Of a stretch of 64,000 bases of DNA, positions 1 to 13,021 are shown piece after piece; position 1 is the first letter of the stretch; each line of letters opens with the position of its first letter. The notes beneath the pieces were generated by a model that ran no database searches, was not told the DNA's origin, and worked only from the letters and a program-made list of their open reading frames with translations. The stretch covers positions 310,001-374,000 of the forward strand of contig JASPKZ010004571.1 of assembly GCA_030220185.1 (NCBI GenBank). Reading direction: 5' to 3'. The stretch comes from Diploptera punctata. Taxonomy: Eukaryota; Arthropoda; Insecta; Blattodea; Blaberidae. The position numbers and the translations under genes are program-made.

Positions 1-390
1 TAATTGTCATATTTACATCATACGACATCAGAAATGAATTAATATACAGTTTGATGTTTCATTTTTTCTCCACTAGAGAGCATTCTTACAATATTGCGTT
101 CCTTTGGCAATAAATAGTATGATCTGGTTGCAGTGATAAACAAAAGAAGCAGATGAAGCGTACCTATCGTTTCTCATTTGTTTTCAAACATCGCCGTTTA
201 CATTAAATATATAAATATTTTAAAATAACTATAGTTAAATAATGATTTGTGAGTAAACAGCTTAATTTTATTCGTTAAATAGTCCTAACAAATGCCACTC
301 TTGATTTCCAAATTCTCTAGATAAATTCACTCCTCACTTCGTGAGTCGTGAATTTATCGATAATTTGGAAATCACTCGTGGCATTACTTA
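1..390 (-). repeat. Dispersed repeat with terminal hairpin, copy 1
   Basis: This stretch matches 12285-12595 in inverted orientation at roughly 85% by eye, so it is a dispersed repeat. Around 284-390 the sequence folds back on itself: GATTTCCAAAT and its complement ATTTGGAAATC flank a second short inverted repeat centred on TCACTCCTCACTTCGTGAG. The second copy has a shorter loop. No coding capacity is visible. It may be a non-autonomous DNA element, but I see no clear target duplication, and copy 1 may run off the left edge. Confidence 0.6.
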
Positions 391-684
391 TGATTATTAT
401 CTTGAGTTATACATTGTAAAGTTGCAAATTTAACGTATCAGCATAGCTTTTCATTTAATGTTACTCTAATACAAGGACAGATACCTATCTACAAAGTTCA
501 ATATTATTTCCATCAACGTATAGGTATTTTCCAACACAATAAATGCAAAATGCATGCATTTACTATACCTGTTTTAAAAAAGAACCTCTTTACATAATAT
601 AACATAAAATTTTACTTTTATTCATAGAAAATAGGCGTATTAATACAAAAATACAGCATGTATACTTCACGCATTGTTTTATAA
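391..684. other. AT-rich sequence, nothing recognised
   Basis: AT-rich DNA with no open frame of note, no repeat shared with the rest of the window and no terminal repeats that I can see. Confidence 0.5.
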
Positions 685-751
685 CTTCTTCTTCCTTCCA
701 AGTATTAGGCCAAGGCCTGTTACGATCCTATAGAAAATTTTCCCTCCAGCG
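685..751 (-). mobile_element. 3' terminus of an RTE-like LINE (GAAGAAG tail)
   Basis: This is the reverse complement of 39492-39561, almost base for base, and is close to the 3' end at 45740-45797. Read on the minus strand it passes through GGCCTTGGCCTAATACTTGG and ends in GGAAGGAAGAAGAAG. It is only the last 67 bases of a 5'-truncated element of the GAAGAAG-tailed group. Confidence 0.75.
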
Positions 752-759
752 TAAATAGT

Positions 760-1120
760 TTGATCCTTCCGGAAAATTCTCATATAAGATTTGAAAGCAT
801 AATAATAGTCCCTTCGATTGGTTCCTGGCCAAAAGAAGGCAAGACCAGTGATGGGACTGCCATCTTATAGCCTCTGGTCAGGCTTTTCTGGAGAAGAAAA
901 GAAAATAAAGGAAAGAAGAAATGGAAGAAAGGAAAGACTCCCTAGCCCTCGGATGCCCTAATAGCGTCGGGGTCGAAAAAACAAGAGTTAACCAAGGGAG
1001 GTTAGATAGTAAAGTTAAAAGAGTGCAAAACACAAGTAAGTGGAAGAAATGTTTTGCTCAGCTTGGGAACCTTGTGGTCGCCATCCACATACCCTTTAGA
1101 TGAGGACCCCTGAGGGTTGT
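760..1120. other. GC-richer unclassified segment
   Basis: This block is clearly richer in G and C than its surroundings. It holds a 60-codon open frame (921-1103, plus strand, MEERKDSL start) that belongs to no family I can name. The composition break and its junction with the RTE tail suggest inserted DNA. It could be part of an untranslated region of a retroelement; I cannot assign it. Confidence 0.3.
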
Positions 1121-1529
1121 TTTATAACTTTAACCTAAAAATCTATGTTATTCTTAGTTATTTTTACCATTTTAAATGTTAAAATCAACCAATTAGTTTA
1201 CTTTTCATTTATAAAATGCTTATACGTCTTCATTCATATCGCATCAAGAGTATTTGGGTTTATATCATTAGCGTGAGAATGTCTATTGGCATGTTCAGTG
1301 CTGACTAATTTCATGCATTAATTAATTATGAAATTAAAATGCATCCTGATATCATAGAGGATTTTTAATTAAATTGAATTAAAAAAAACAAAATAAAAGA
1401 AAAATGTGTTATTAAAGTCCCGCAGCGAGAATTTATAATATTCGAGCCGTATATTAAGTATTTTATGGAAAATGACAAAAACCATCATTATGTTCTGAGG
1501 TCTAAAAATATAATGAAAATATAATTTAT
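1121..1529. other. AT-rich sequence, nothing recognised
   Basis: Very AT-rich sequence. The minus-strand open frame at 1369-1575 is a low-complexity F/Y/I/N-rich translation and runs into the tandem repeat, so I do not regard it as a gene. Confidence 0.5.
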
Positions 1530-1925
1530 GTAAATTAATGTAGGAATAAAGTATTCTACAAAACATTGTTCCCATTGTTCCGATAAAACCGTGTATTTTC
1601 GAACCAACATTTTCCAGGAATTTTTACAACATTAAATTGTAAATTAATATAGGAATAAATTATTCTACAAAACATTGTTCCGATAAAACCGTACATTTTC
1701 CAGGAATTTTTACAACATTAAATTGTAAATTAATGTAGGAATAAATTATTCTACAAAACATTGTTCCCATTGTTCCGATAAAACCGTGTATTTTCGAACC
1801 AACATTTTCCAGGAATTTTTACAACATTAAATTGTAAATTAATATAGGAATAAATTATTCTACAAAACATTGTTCCGATAAAACCGTATATTTTCGAACC
1901 AACATTTTCCAGGAATTTTTACAAC
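1530..1925. repeat. Tandem repeat, four copies, 195-bp higher-order unit
   Basis: Four tandem copies start at about 1530, 1639, 1725 and 1834, each beginning GTAAATTAAT and most ending CAGGAATTTTTACAAC. The spacing alternates 109, 86 and 109 bp, so copies 1 and 3, and copies 2 and 4, are each exactly 195 bp apart. Copies 1 and 3 carry GTTCCCATTGTTCCG where copies 2 and 4 have GTTCCG. A dimer was therefore probably duplicated as a unit. Confidence 0.9.
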
Positions 1926-2084
1926 ACTTTTCTCAAGAAATTCGCACTTGAAATCGTTGATCTATAATATTTTCTGCTACTTACAGTCATGTGTTTCTTA
2001 CAAAACTGCAATCTATGAAAGAATATTCAAATAGTAAAATTTAAAATGTAAAATAGATACCTGAGATCTCAGTCGTTCTCAACT

Positions 2085-2312
2085 TTATAAAGGCTGTAAG
2101 ATGTGAAGTACTTTCAGAGTATATGCTCCATCCTCAGCATGTAAATTGGTAGTAGTTGTTTGTGAGAATCTTGTAGAGAGGGTTGACGTTATTGGGTGTG
2201 TTCTCATTAAGCAGGTGAGTGTTTCTGGTCTTTTTTCAATATCTCGATCTCTTCGAGTATATTGGACAAAAAAGCATTCTTCAATTATAGGTAAGACTAT
2301 TCCCCAGTACAA
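2085..2312 (-). pseudogene. Penelope-like element, GIY-YIG tail fragment
   Basis: On the minus strand, with frame changes, this reads LEEIEILKKD then NPLYKIL, the same order as LEELEIIKK and NPLYEIV in the PLE GIY-YIG protein at 13022-13483. It is the stretch just downstream of the endonuclease core. The RT and the GIY-YIG core itself are absent. The (GT)n tract begins right at its 5' side. The 75-residue frame that is open here is a shifted frame, not the element's own. Confidence 0.6.
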
Positions 2313-2318
2313 TGCTCT

Positions 2319-4209
<1,891 letters not shown>

Positions 4210-4766
4210 CAGGACTATTCAGAAAGAAGGAACAGACTTCAAAGATGTATTTCTTCCAAACTACAAAAAAATATAAACACAATTCCAAGAATTCCTGGAA
4301 AGAGAATTTTCAAATTTCACTAATTTATGCATTCAATATGAGCACACTGTGTTACACGACAAATATCAAAATGATGTCTCATTTCTTGCCACATACGGAT
4401 CAGCTGGTCTCTAGTTATCGAATGCACAGCTTCAACAATTCGATATCGAAGATTTTCAAGAGTGTAAGGCATAGGGGGGTTAAAAACACGGCCTTCTACG
4501 TAACCCCACAGAAAAAAATCTCACGGGGTTAGATCTGGTGACCTGGGGCGATGAAGTTGATCTTCTGTTCCTCCTCTTCCAACCAACATCCTGTTGTGTT
4601 GCCATTTTAATATAAACAATCAACATCACAAGCAACAGCAACAATGCAGTCGTGATCAGAACTTCAAACTTTTCTCTTTCCAGGAACGTTGGAATTGTGT
4701 TTTTATTTTTTGTAGCTTGGAATAAATAAATGTTTGAAGTCTGTTCACTCTTTCAGAATAGCCCTG
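4210..4766 (-). mobile_element. Internally deleted mariner/Tc1-type transposon
   Basis: The ends are inverted: the left starts CAGGACTATTCAGAAAG, and the right, reverse-complemented, starts CAGGGCTATTCTGAAAG; homology continues for about 35 bp into GAACAGACTTCAAA. TA dinucleotides flank both ends (4208-4209 and 4767-4768), as expected for the Tc1/mariner superfamily. Only 557 bp remain, less than half of a full element, so it is non-autonomous. The coding remnant lies on the minus strand. Confidence 0.85.
4325..4545 (-). pseudogene. Mariner/Tc1-type transposase, C-terminal remnant
   Basis: The minus strand reads SPDLTPCDFFLWGYVEGRV followed by about 50 more residues to a stop. The SPDLTPCDFFLWG block is the signature around the third catalytic aspartate of mariner-type DDD transposases. 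The first two catalytic positions and the DNA-binding domain are missing because of the internal deletion, so the protein cannot be active. The reading frame of what remains is uninterrupted, which suggests that the deletion derivative is not very old. Confidence 0.75.
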
Positions 4767-4791
4767 TATTTCAATCGCATATATGCAGACT

Positions 4792-5137
4792 GTCCCGCGC
4801 CGTAGCCGAGCGGTTAAGGTAGGAAGCCTTGGCGCAGAGCTACGGGACTTGCGCTGGTTCGAGTCTCCATGGGGGAAGAAATTTTCTCATGGTATTTCGG
4901 CCAGTATGGGACCGGTGCCCACCCAGCATCGTGATGCAATTGGGTAGCTACAATAAGTAGCGGCTCCAGGTTGAGGAACCAGCTATAACAGCTGCGGGAC
5001 TCGACATGCTAACCATATGTCACCCCTACACTGGCTGTTGATCATCTACCTCTGTGATTGACACATGTGGATGTGAAGGGACAGCAGCCGGCTGGTAAAA
5101 GGGCAACCGCTGAAAAGTGGAAAGACCCTCAATCGGA
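4792..5137 (+). mobile_element. tRNA-derived SINE, family S1, full copy
   Basis: The head is tRNA-like: GCCGTAGCCGAGCGGTTAAGG serves as a box A region and GGTTCGAGTCTCC as box B, the internal RNA polymerase III promoter. A non-tRNA body of about 260 bp follows. A perfect 13-bp target duplication, ATATATGCAGACT, lies at 4779-4791 and 5138-5150, so the ends are exact. A shorter copy lies at 35288-35440. Confidence 0.9.
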
Positions 5138-5150
5138 ATATATGCAGACT

Positions 5151-5925
5151 ACAAATGAATTATACCACACAATTTAATTGTTTATAATATGACTTTATGC
5201 TAATATATTTATGATATGGAACTTTGATTTTCATAGTAAAATGGTGGAGTTGTAACTAACGTAAATAAATAAAGTCTGATATTGATAATTAATGAGAGGT
5301 AATAGCAGTGCAATTTGAATTAAAGACTGATAAGTGCCCTGGGAGGATATCTGACTACAAACAAGCAGCAAACAGTTTTTTGCATAACTTGTATAATTAA
5401 TATCCTTAAGATTGCAAAAAATAACTTATTTCCAATTAATATAATGCATATGTTACTGCTACTTTTCCCCATATACATCAGTGTCACTTCTTACTTGCTT
5501 TCCTAATAATTCATTCACTGTGATTTTATTTTAATCTGAAAGATAATAAAGACGTCATATTTTGAAAGTATTGTTAACCGTTTTTTTCAGAATTCCTAAT
5601 AATATCTGAAAATAAACTAATGCAATAATCATGCTAGTTTACAATCATATTGATTCATCAATATCGGAGTTTACTTACTTATAACTCGGCCAATTAACTT
5701 TGTAAAATATTGGCTCTTATTTCATACTTCTTACGTAAAATTACTCTGTTAGCTATTTAATTCGCGGTGTAATTAATTTATATTCGTATTTTGTATATTA
5801 TATTATGATTGAAGTAAAGAGTATGATCTACAACTAATTTTAAAGCAATGTAAATTATTGTCATATTGTGTACAAACAAAAATTAGCGTAAACAATTCTT
5901 ACAATAAAAAAATATAAAATTGACT
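5151..5925. other. AT-rich sequence, nothing recognised
   Basis: AT-rich sequence with no usable open frame and no similarity to other parts of the window that I can find. Confidence 0.45.
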
Positions 5926-6175
5926 TAGACTTTCACGGCCGGAGTTATTATGATGATCTTGTAGAAGATTTCCGGGCTGTTGGCCGTGGTATTGAGGCTT
6001 GTAGTTCCGCGACGTTACGCCAGAGACTGCGTCCGGCATCCTCAACGGTTGTCTTAAGACTGGCAATTTTTTCGACTATCTGCCTTATTTATACATTCAT
6101 CTGGGACGTGATCTCTGCGCGGTCCGCAGACTCCGGTTGCACGGCTTGAAGTCTCTTCCGGAAGGATTTCTACTT
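5926..6175. other. GC-rich unclassified repeat-like block
   Basis: An abrupt rise in GC content (ACGGCCGGAGTT..., CCGGGCTGTTGGCCGTGG) at the edge of the Tigger remnant. On the minus strand it looks like the 3' part of a retroelement to me, but I cannot name the family and see no intact frame. Confidence 0.3.
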
Positions 6176-6675
6176 TTACTTTAAGCGGCAAAACTACTTT
6201 TTTTCGGAACTAATTTTCTTTCCTTTTACTCGACATTATAAATATCCAACAAAGCAGAACAAACAATTGTAATTCAATCAAATTATTGCAATGAATGACA
6301 AGTTGAAACAATAAAACACCGATCGTGGCGAGGGCGGCATATATCAACGGACATAACGACACGTGAAATGCTGCGGCGGTGGCTTTTAAATAACGAACTT
6401 GAGGCTTAGTGAGAATACGGTTTGTTTTACTTTGATATTAATTTGTCCATTTGGTTTGAATCACTCTTTGTAAAAGCTGTCTTGGCACGAGTCTGCAGTA
6501 AAAAAAGTTGCCGATGCGTTAATAAATGATATTAATCCTTCTAATACCGACTGGGTCCGCGAATTAAGAAATTTTTAACCGCGAATAAATAAATGTTTAA
6601 CCGCGAATACAGGAACTGCGTCTCAATTTTTCAACCCGCGAATAATGGAACCGTGAATAAAGAGCTTTTACTTTT
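6176..6675 (-). mobile_element. Pogo/Tigger-like DNA transposon, terminal remnant
   Basis: The reverse complement aligns with the left part of the Tigger-like element at 23795-25378, from the terminal AAAGCTC...TTATTCGCGGG motif near 6670 inward past the segment before the transposase start, including ACCGATCGTGG near 6320. It is one end of an old copy; the transposase and the other end are lost. Extra copies of the GCGAATAAA-type motif between 6555 and 6660 show local duplication at the terminus. Confidence 0.7.
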
Positions 6676-6741
6676 TTTACATTTTTTAGGAGATCACTAA
6701 AAGAAATAATAATTCTTTCAATCACACCAATAGTAAAAATA

Positions 6742-6862
6742 CAGGGCTTCCAATATAAAACCGGACACGCCTCACGGGGTTTCACCGTCAGGCTGCGCTC
6801 TCTCCTCGTCCGCATTTCACTCTGCCAGCCGCAGAGTGTCCGGTTTTATACTGGAAACCCTA
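6742..6862. mobile_element. 121-bp MITE with about 28-bp terminal inverted repeats
   Basis: The left arm GGGCTTCCAATATAAAACCG and the right arm, reverse-complemented GGGTTTCCAGTATAAAACCG, continue into GGACAC on both sides. TA flanks each end, which fits a Tc1/mariner-type origin. The loop of about 60 bp is GC-rich and has no coding capacity. Confidence 0.85.
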
Positions 6863-6904
6863 TAGTATAATTTATCGCGATTCCAATTACGTGATTTCTA
6901 TTAT

Positions 6905-7330
6905 AAATTCATCATCTTCTTCTTCTTCTTCTTCTTCACGGTTTAGGCTTATTTACTAGCCTGTTCCGGCTCCAAATTGCTGCTCTTTCCATCTTTTCCT
7001 TGGTCTTCCCAAGCTTCTTCTTCCTCGTGGTGAATAGTTGTATGCTGCTTTTGGTATTCTAGTCTCAGTCACCCTTGCCAAGTTTTCTTTCCAGTTTGTT
7101 CTGTATTTCTCTATTGTTGAGTTTAGTTCTTCTATTTTAGTTGTCTTATTTTTGTGTTATGTTTTTTGTCTGTTCTTTGATATCCTGCTATTGGTCTGAG
7201 AAATCTAATTTCAGCAGCTTGTATTCTGACAGATTGTTGTGTTGTCACTGTCCAAGTTTGGGATCCATAAGTAATAATAGGCACTGCCATTGTCTTGTAT
7301 AATTTCATTATAGAGTCTTTCCTGGCTTAT
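6905..7330 (-). pseudogene. RTE-like LINE, reverse transcriptase C-terminal remnant
   Basis: Read on the minus strand with frameshifts, this gives KLYKTMAVPIITYGSQTWT, then IQAAEIRFLR and IAGYQRTDKK. These are the conserved post-RT blocks of RTE-type elements seen in many copies here. It ends in (GAA)n at 6908-6937. The copy is 5'-truncated and carries several stops. It is close to the copy at 42828-43275. Confidence 0.75.
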
Positions 7331-7884
7331 AAATTCATGTAAAAGAACTTGAACTAAGGCCTGGACTATGAGAATAAGGGCTAATATAATTCCCCCGCTA
7401 GAGCTTTTAGATGTGGAACATGAATATTACTGCTTCTATAAAAGTTGCGTTAACACTGTTCTTGTGACAAGACCATTAGCAACCATTTTCTTCTTCTCCT
7501 TTTTTGTTCTCCTCAGTCTAGGTCGTGTTATTTCTTTCATCTGCTATAAAGTGAAACTTGAAACATTAACCATTACGTGCAACATACGGGGCTATTTAAG
7601 GATACTGTTTCCTTAACTTTTCCCCACGTGCAATATTACTCTACACTCTTCATATTAAACTATTAAATTGTTTCAAAAGACAGCGATAACGAAAATTTTC
7701 CAAACCTTAATAAATATTACACATGATTGTGTCACTAAAATTAATTTTAATCAACTTTGAATTGTTTAAGTATGATATATTTACAATAAACTAATCAACT
7801 GTTTCCACATATGAGTAAATTATAAAAAATGTATTAACCTTTTTTTACTATACTGAAGGCAAATAAAAAGCTCGAAGAGCTAAA
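7331..7884. other. AT-rich sequence, nothing recognised
   Basis: One short plus-strand open frame (7368-7616, 82 codons) has no recognisable domain. No repeat or terminal structure was seen. Confidence 0.4.
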
Positions 7885-8504
7885 GCTGTAAATGTACGCT
7901 GTATTTGGTTTGAATGATCTTAAATGGTTATAGAGCAGTGAAGGAGACATGTTTCTAGAAATTTACGAATGTACGAAGTATACAATATTACTCAAATTGC
8001 AACATTTCGAATAAATTTCAACCCTCGTGCATAGTTTGAAAGCTAACAAGGCAACGAGGATTTAGACGACTTGTATCCGACGATAGAGTAGCGTAGATCG
8101 ATAAACCAATTACGAAAAAACAAAATATGTATGAGAGCCAGGCTTCAAATCCCTCAACAGTGATTTTTTTATTTGTTTGTATTTCCACAAAATGTAATCT
8201 ATAACATTTAATTCCAGCCTCGTAATCTACGTCCACTTTACACTATTTTAAGTAATATTCCTGCCTTCGTAAACTCTGTAATACTATTTAGCTACAGGTA
8301 ACAATTTAATTGTGTGTGCAGTACCACGCTTTAATAATAATGCTATAAATGAATATAATAAAATAGCTTCATATATTTACGTGTTTATTTATTTATTACA
8401 TAATAGTAATGAAGAAGTTTCACCCTTCAATTAAAATATTTAATTTATGTATCCCAAGTCCAGCATAATAAAGCCCATAGATGATGGACAGCAACAAAAA
8501 CAGC

Positions 8505-8539
<35 letters not shown>
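7885..8539 (+). repeat. 600-bp dispersed repeat with a tRNA-like core, copy 1
   Basis: The whole segment matches 21106-21738 in inverted orientation. Both copies end in CATAGATGATGGAC followed by an AAT microsatellite (here 8505-8539). In the middle, at about 8085-8157, lies a tRNA-like pair of boxes: TAGCGTAGATCG and, 40 bases on, GGCTTCAAATCCC. Unlike an ordinary SINE, the tRNA-like part is about 200 bp from the 5' limit of homology. Confidence 0.75.
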
Positions 8540-8542
<3 letters not shown>

Positions 8543-8639
8543 CTAATACTTCCTAATAGAGAGTTTGTTTTTTTCTTTAAGAGTAGACAAACAGAATAAA
8601 ATATAATGCACTGTAACAATTAAAAATTTAACCTAATTG

Positions 8640-8706
8640 GGAATCGAACCTTTGACCTCTTGAATTCGATGCAAGTCATAAGGTACTGAGCTAAGCTTTC
8701 ACTGGT
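8640..8706 (-). repeat. tRNA-like pseudogene or SINE head
   Basis: On the minus strand GCTTAGCTCAGTACC resembles box A, and GGTTCGATTCCC, about 40 bases downstream, is a good box B. The arms are too degenerate to fold as a functional tRNA, so I read it as a tRNA-derived repeat. Confidence 0.5.
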
Positions 8707-8867
8707 TTGTGAAGTGTTTTACGGAATCTCGGAAATTAAAAACCTCGCAATCGCGCGGTTTTTAAACATTTTCCTCGATTCTGTAACAACCACTTTCCAA
8801 CCTCGCATCATAATATAGTACTGTAAGTCCGTTAATGTGTTCATCAAGTTGAATTCGATAAGTGAAG

Positions 8868-8915
8868 ATGGCTGAATGGAATCCCAGATATACTTTGGAT
8901 CAACATGAAGTAAGT
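8868..8915 (+). other. Possible first coding exon (speculative)
   Basis: AAGATGGCT is a good start context. The ATG at 8868 opens a frame of 14 codons (MAEWNPRYTLDQHE) that runs directly into GTAAGT at 8910-8915, a perfect 5' splice-site consensus. No matching acceptor or further exon was identified, and the 35 bp at about 8792-8826 recur at 26602-26636, so this may lie in a repeat. I do not recognise the peptide. Confidence 0.15.
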
Positions 8916-9052
8916 AACAGTATATTATTACATTATGTCTACAGCATTACAATATATATGAGAGTATTTTGCAAAAAGCTTAATATTTTATTAAGGAATA
9001 TAAATCATGTAAGCTTTTTTTAGAATTAGTGTAATTAATATTCTAGATAGGG

Positions 9053-9283
9053 TTTGGAGATCGAGTCTCGGTCACTCCATGTTGATTTCATGGTGATCGG
9101 AACGGAGCTTGGGCCTGTTTTCTCGAGGTTTCTCCCACAAATTTCATTCCACTATGTGTTTATATTTATCTGATTTATCTTGTTTCATTTCGTTTATCCG
9201 TCCCTGTTATTTATTCATCCAGTGTACTTGTCGCTCACAAACATCTACAAATATAGACTTTCATCTCATTTCATCCACATCTT
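9053..9283 (+). mobile_element. tRNA-derived SINE, family S3, 5'-truncated copy
   Basis: GAGATCGAGTCTCGGTCACT matches the box B region of the fuller S3 copy at 44735-45052 (minus strand). The body then follows the same order (GGAACGGAGCTTGG, TTTCTCGAGG, TTTCATTCCACTAT) up to TTTCATCTCATTTCATCCA. The tRNA box A part is missing. It stops exactly where the 92-bp tandem repeat begins. Confidence 0.8.
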
Positions 9284-9604
9284 GGGCATCTTGCTGGCCA
9301 GGGCAGCACCACGAAGAGCACGTTTCATTACGTTCCCGCTTCATGTCCCATGTGTGTTCAATTAGCGAAGGATGTGGGCATCTTGCTGGCCAGGGCAGCA
9401 CCACGAAGAGCACGTTTCATTAAGTTCCCGCTTCATGTCCCATGTGTGTTCAATTAGCGAAGGATGTGGGCATCTTGCTGGCCAGGGCAGCACCACGAAG
9501 AGCACGTTTCATTAAGTTCCCGCTTCATGTCCCATGTGTGTTCAATTAGCGAAGGATGTGGGCATCTTGCTGGCCAGGGCAGCACCACGAAGAGCACGTT
9601 TCAT
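9284..9604. repeat. 92-bp tandem repeat inside the transposase C-terminus
   Basis: GGGCATCTTGCTGGCCAGG recurs at 9284, 9376, 9468 and 9560, exactly 92 bp apart; the last copy is cut after 45 bp. Copies differ by about one base (TTACG versus TTAAG at the start of the second half). The unit is the minus-strand segment encoding the transposase motif region around IEHTWDM, so an internal piece of the gene was amplified. Since 92 is not a multiple of 3, each unit changes frame. Confidence 0.95.
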
Positions 9605-10380
9605 CACAGCAGGCTAATGTGAACGTACGTAGTCCTGCTGAAAAAGACATCTTCCTGTCGAAGAAATGTCATTAGCACGGGGTTAACAACCTGTGCAATG
9701 TAGCGGACACTTTTTACTTTACCCTGCAGAAACACCAGAAGTGACCGCAAGTTGTAGCTGATACCCTCCATACCATTAAGCCTGGGGTGTGGTCTGTGTG
9801 TCGTGGGCAAATGTATTCCGAAAGATGAAGCTCACTAGATCTACTACGTCATACATATGTATGTCCTGCACTTGCACGCAGACAGGACCTACTCTCAACA
9901 CTGAAGACAACATTCCACTCTCCAGCCGAATATTTACCTACACCAAAGTAGTCGTGCTTGATGGTGTAAGGTGTAGCCTGACCAAAGCGAGAAGGCTGTT
10001 CTCAGTGGCCCTTGATGACACGGTATGTGTAATTGTGCCCGACCATCTTTCCTGGTCAGCATTGAACAATTTTAAGAACAGCTGTGGCTTTCTTTCGGGC
10101 GGCCACCGCTACTCTTAAAATGATTCAATATTGGCGTGCGTCTGTATTATTCGGCCATCCAGAACCTGATCTAAAGGTATTGGAATGTTCCTTAGAACAC
10201 TGTTGAAAGCAGCAACATACCACCGATAGATTTGCGCAACATGTGCAGCAATCCGTCGATATGTTCATCCAGCTTTCCGCAGACATTCAATGCGACCCCC
10301 TTCAAATGTATGAAGTTGTTCAACAGCGTACCCTACAGTGAATGTTGCAAACATTGTTAACCTCTAAAAGTAGCACAGTT
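9284..10380 (-). pseudogene. Tc1-like transposase pseudogene
   Basis: On the minus strand the blocks appear in Tc1 order. An N-terminal helix-turn-helix region comes first (GGRIECLRKAG, TYRRIAAHVAQ). The middle is frameshifted. Then come GMEGISYNLRSLLVFLQGKV and VNPVLMTFLR, and finally LPWPARCPHPS...IEHTWDM, the region of the third catalytic residue. Several stops and frame changes show a dead copy. The C-terminal end is replaced by a tandem array and a SINE. Terminal repeats were not identified; the element probably extends to about 10500. Confidence 0.75.
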
Positions 10381-10589
10381 ACTGCCTGCAGAGTCAAAAG
10401 AGAGGGTGAACAGACAGGCTCCTGAGCGCCAACATATCGCCTGTGATGGTGATAAATGAATCACTAACACTACAACTCCTCAGTATATACATATTATTCC
10501 CTGGTGCCAATGAACACAGTCCTTGAGGTGTTAAATTTTTCCGGTATTATATAAGTATATATAACGCATTTTCTAATTCACTTATTTAA

Positions 10590-10914
10590 GATCCTACATA
10601 CCTCAATTCCCAATTATGTATCATCTCGTTTCCAGTATCTATCCTCAAACCATAACTTAAACACAAGATCAGAACATAGTCTCCTGCTTAATATACCGCA
10701 ACATAGGAAATCACATCACTCCATGTCATATACCATCTTCACTTCTCGCAACTGGAATTCCCTACCACAAGAAATAAGGGGCTACCGAACATTGGCCACT
10801 TTGAAAAGAAATCTAAGTTTATATTTACTCTAGCCTCGACTTCATCATTACCCAGTGTAAGGTATATATATATATATTAATTGGTGTTTCTCGTATAATT
10901 TATCATATTTATAC

Positions 10915-10983
<69 letters not shown>

Positions 10984-11160
10984 CGTATAAAATGTTGTTT
11001 GTACATGAAATTTACATTGCTACATTTAATGTATCTTTAACTGTTTATAATTAGTATAGTGTAGGCCTATATCTATATTTGTCAAATATTTATTTCTATT
11101 TGTGCTGGTTGAGTGGAAGAGAAGGCCTTATGGTCTTAACTCTGCCTAAATAAAACATTA

Positions 11161-11162
<2 letters not shown>
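10590..11162 (+). mobile_element. CR1/jockey-type LINE, 3' end
   Basis: About 80 codons read to a stop at 10831, including IPNYVSSRFQYLSS, NTRSEHSLLL and FTSRNWNSLPQEIRGYRTL. This is the C-terminal tail seen in the related LINE at 41508-42149 (TYLASRFEKLSS, NTRSQYSS). The 3' UTR includes an ATT tract and ends in the family signature GTGGAAGAGAAGGCC...TTAACTCTGCC followed by ATT repeats. The copy is 5'-truncated before the RT. Confidence 0.8.
10911..10983. repeat. (ATT)n microsatellite in LINE 3' UTR
   Basis: About 24 uninterrupted ATT units lying upstream of the conserved LINE terminal signature, hence inside the 3' UTR and not at the very tail. Confidence 0.95.
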
Positions 11163-12284
<1,122 letters not shown>

Positions 12285-12595
12285 TTTGCATGTAATGGCA
12301 CGAGTGATTTCCAAGTTTATCTAGAGGATTTGGAAATCAAGAATGGCATTTGTTAGGACTATTTAACGAATAAAATGAAGCTGTTTACTCGCAAATCATT
12401 ACTTAAATATAGTTATTTTTAAATATTTATATATGCAATGTAAACGGTGATGTTTGAAAACAAATGAGAAATGTTTTGTTATGTTTCATTTGTTCATCAC
12501 TGCAACTTGATCATACTATTTATTGCCTAATATGATCGCAATATTTTAAGAATGCACCTAATGGATAAAAAATTAAACACATCAAACTGTATATT
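12285..12595 (+). repeat. Dispersed repeat with terminal hairpin, copy 2
   Basis: Inverted match to 1-390. The hairpin end (GATTTCCAAG...TTGGAAATC around 12308-12340) is simpler than in copy 1, with only a short loop. The rest aligns through TTAAATATAGTTATTTTTAAA and ATCATACTATTTATTGCC. Confidence 0.6.
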
Positions 12596-12724
12596 ATAAC
12601 CAACATTATGGGTTATTAATTATTTTTTTCGGAAACAACTCAGTAAAATCAGTATTTAGAAACACAATTATCGAACACACAATAATGAAATGTGTAGTTC
12701 GAAGGAATCTGTTCATTATGTGAT

Positions 12725-12945
12725 ACATTCAACGTATTTGTTAGAGAGTTAGTCACTGCAAAATAATGCTCTGACCTGTTCAGAATAATAAAAAGGAGGG
12801 GCTTTCTTTATTTTGGTAATCAAAATTCGATAATTATCGAGGTGAAACACAACTGTGATTGGTTGTAAAACAAATTTTATTGAAATGTGATTGGTCATTG
12901 GCTCCCATTTGGGGCATAAGTTAAATAGTCATAAGTATCAATACT
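12725..12945. repeat. Dispersed repeat shared with 51070-51285
   Basis: Both segments run in the same orientation through TTAGAGAGT, ATGCTCTGACC, AAAAGGAG(G/A)GGCTTTCTTTA, GTGATTGGTCATTG and GTTAAATAGTCAT. No coding capacity. The sharp ends of the homology are not resolved. It may be a promoter-like or non-autonomous element. Confidence 0.65.
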
Positions 12946-13021
12946 AGTAAAATTCATATCAAATTCCGTTGAGGTGAAGTCATATGATGAAAGATACAAA
13001 TTAAATTGTACCTGTTGGTAG

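Noticed and set aside
4796..4870. Functional tRNA gene
   Set aside because: Box A and box B are good but the arms do not form a full cloverleaf, and the 13-bp target duplication encloses a 346-bp SINE.
9284..9604. CRISPR-like or regulatory repeat
   Set aside because: Units are contiguous 92-bp copies of transposase coding sequence.
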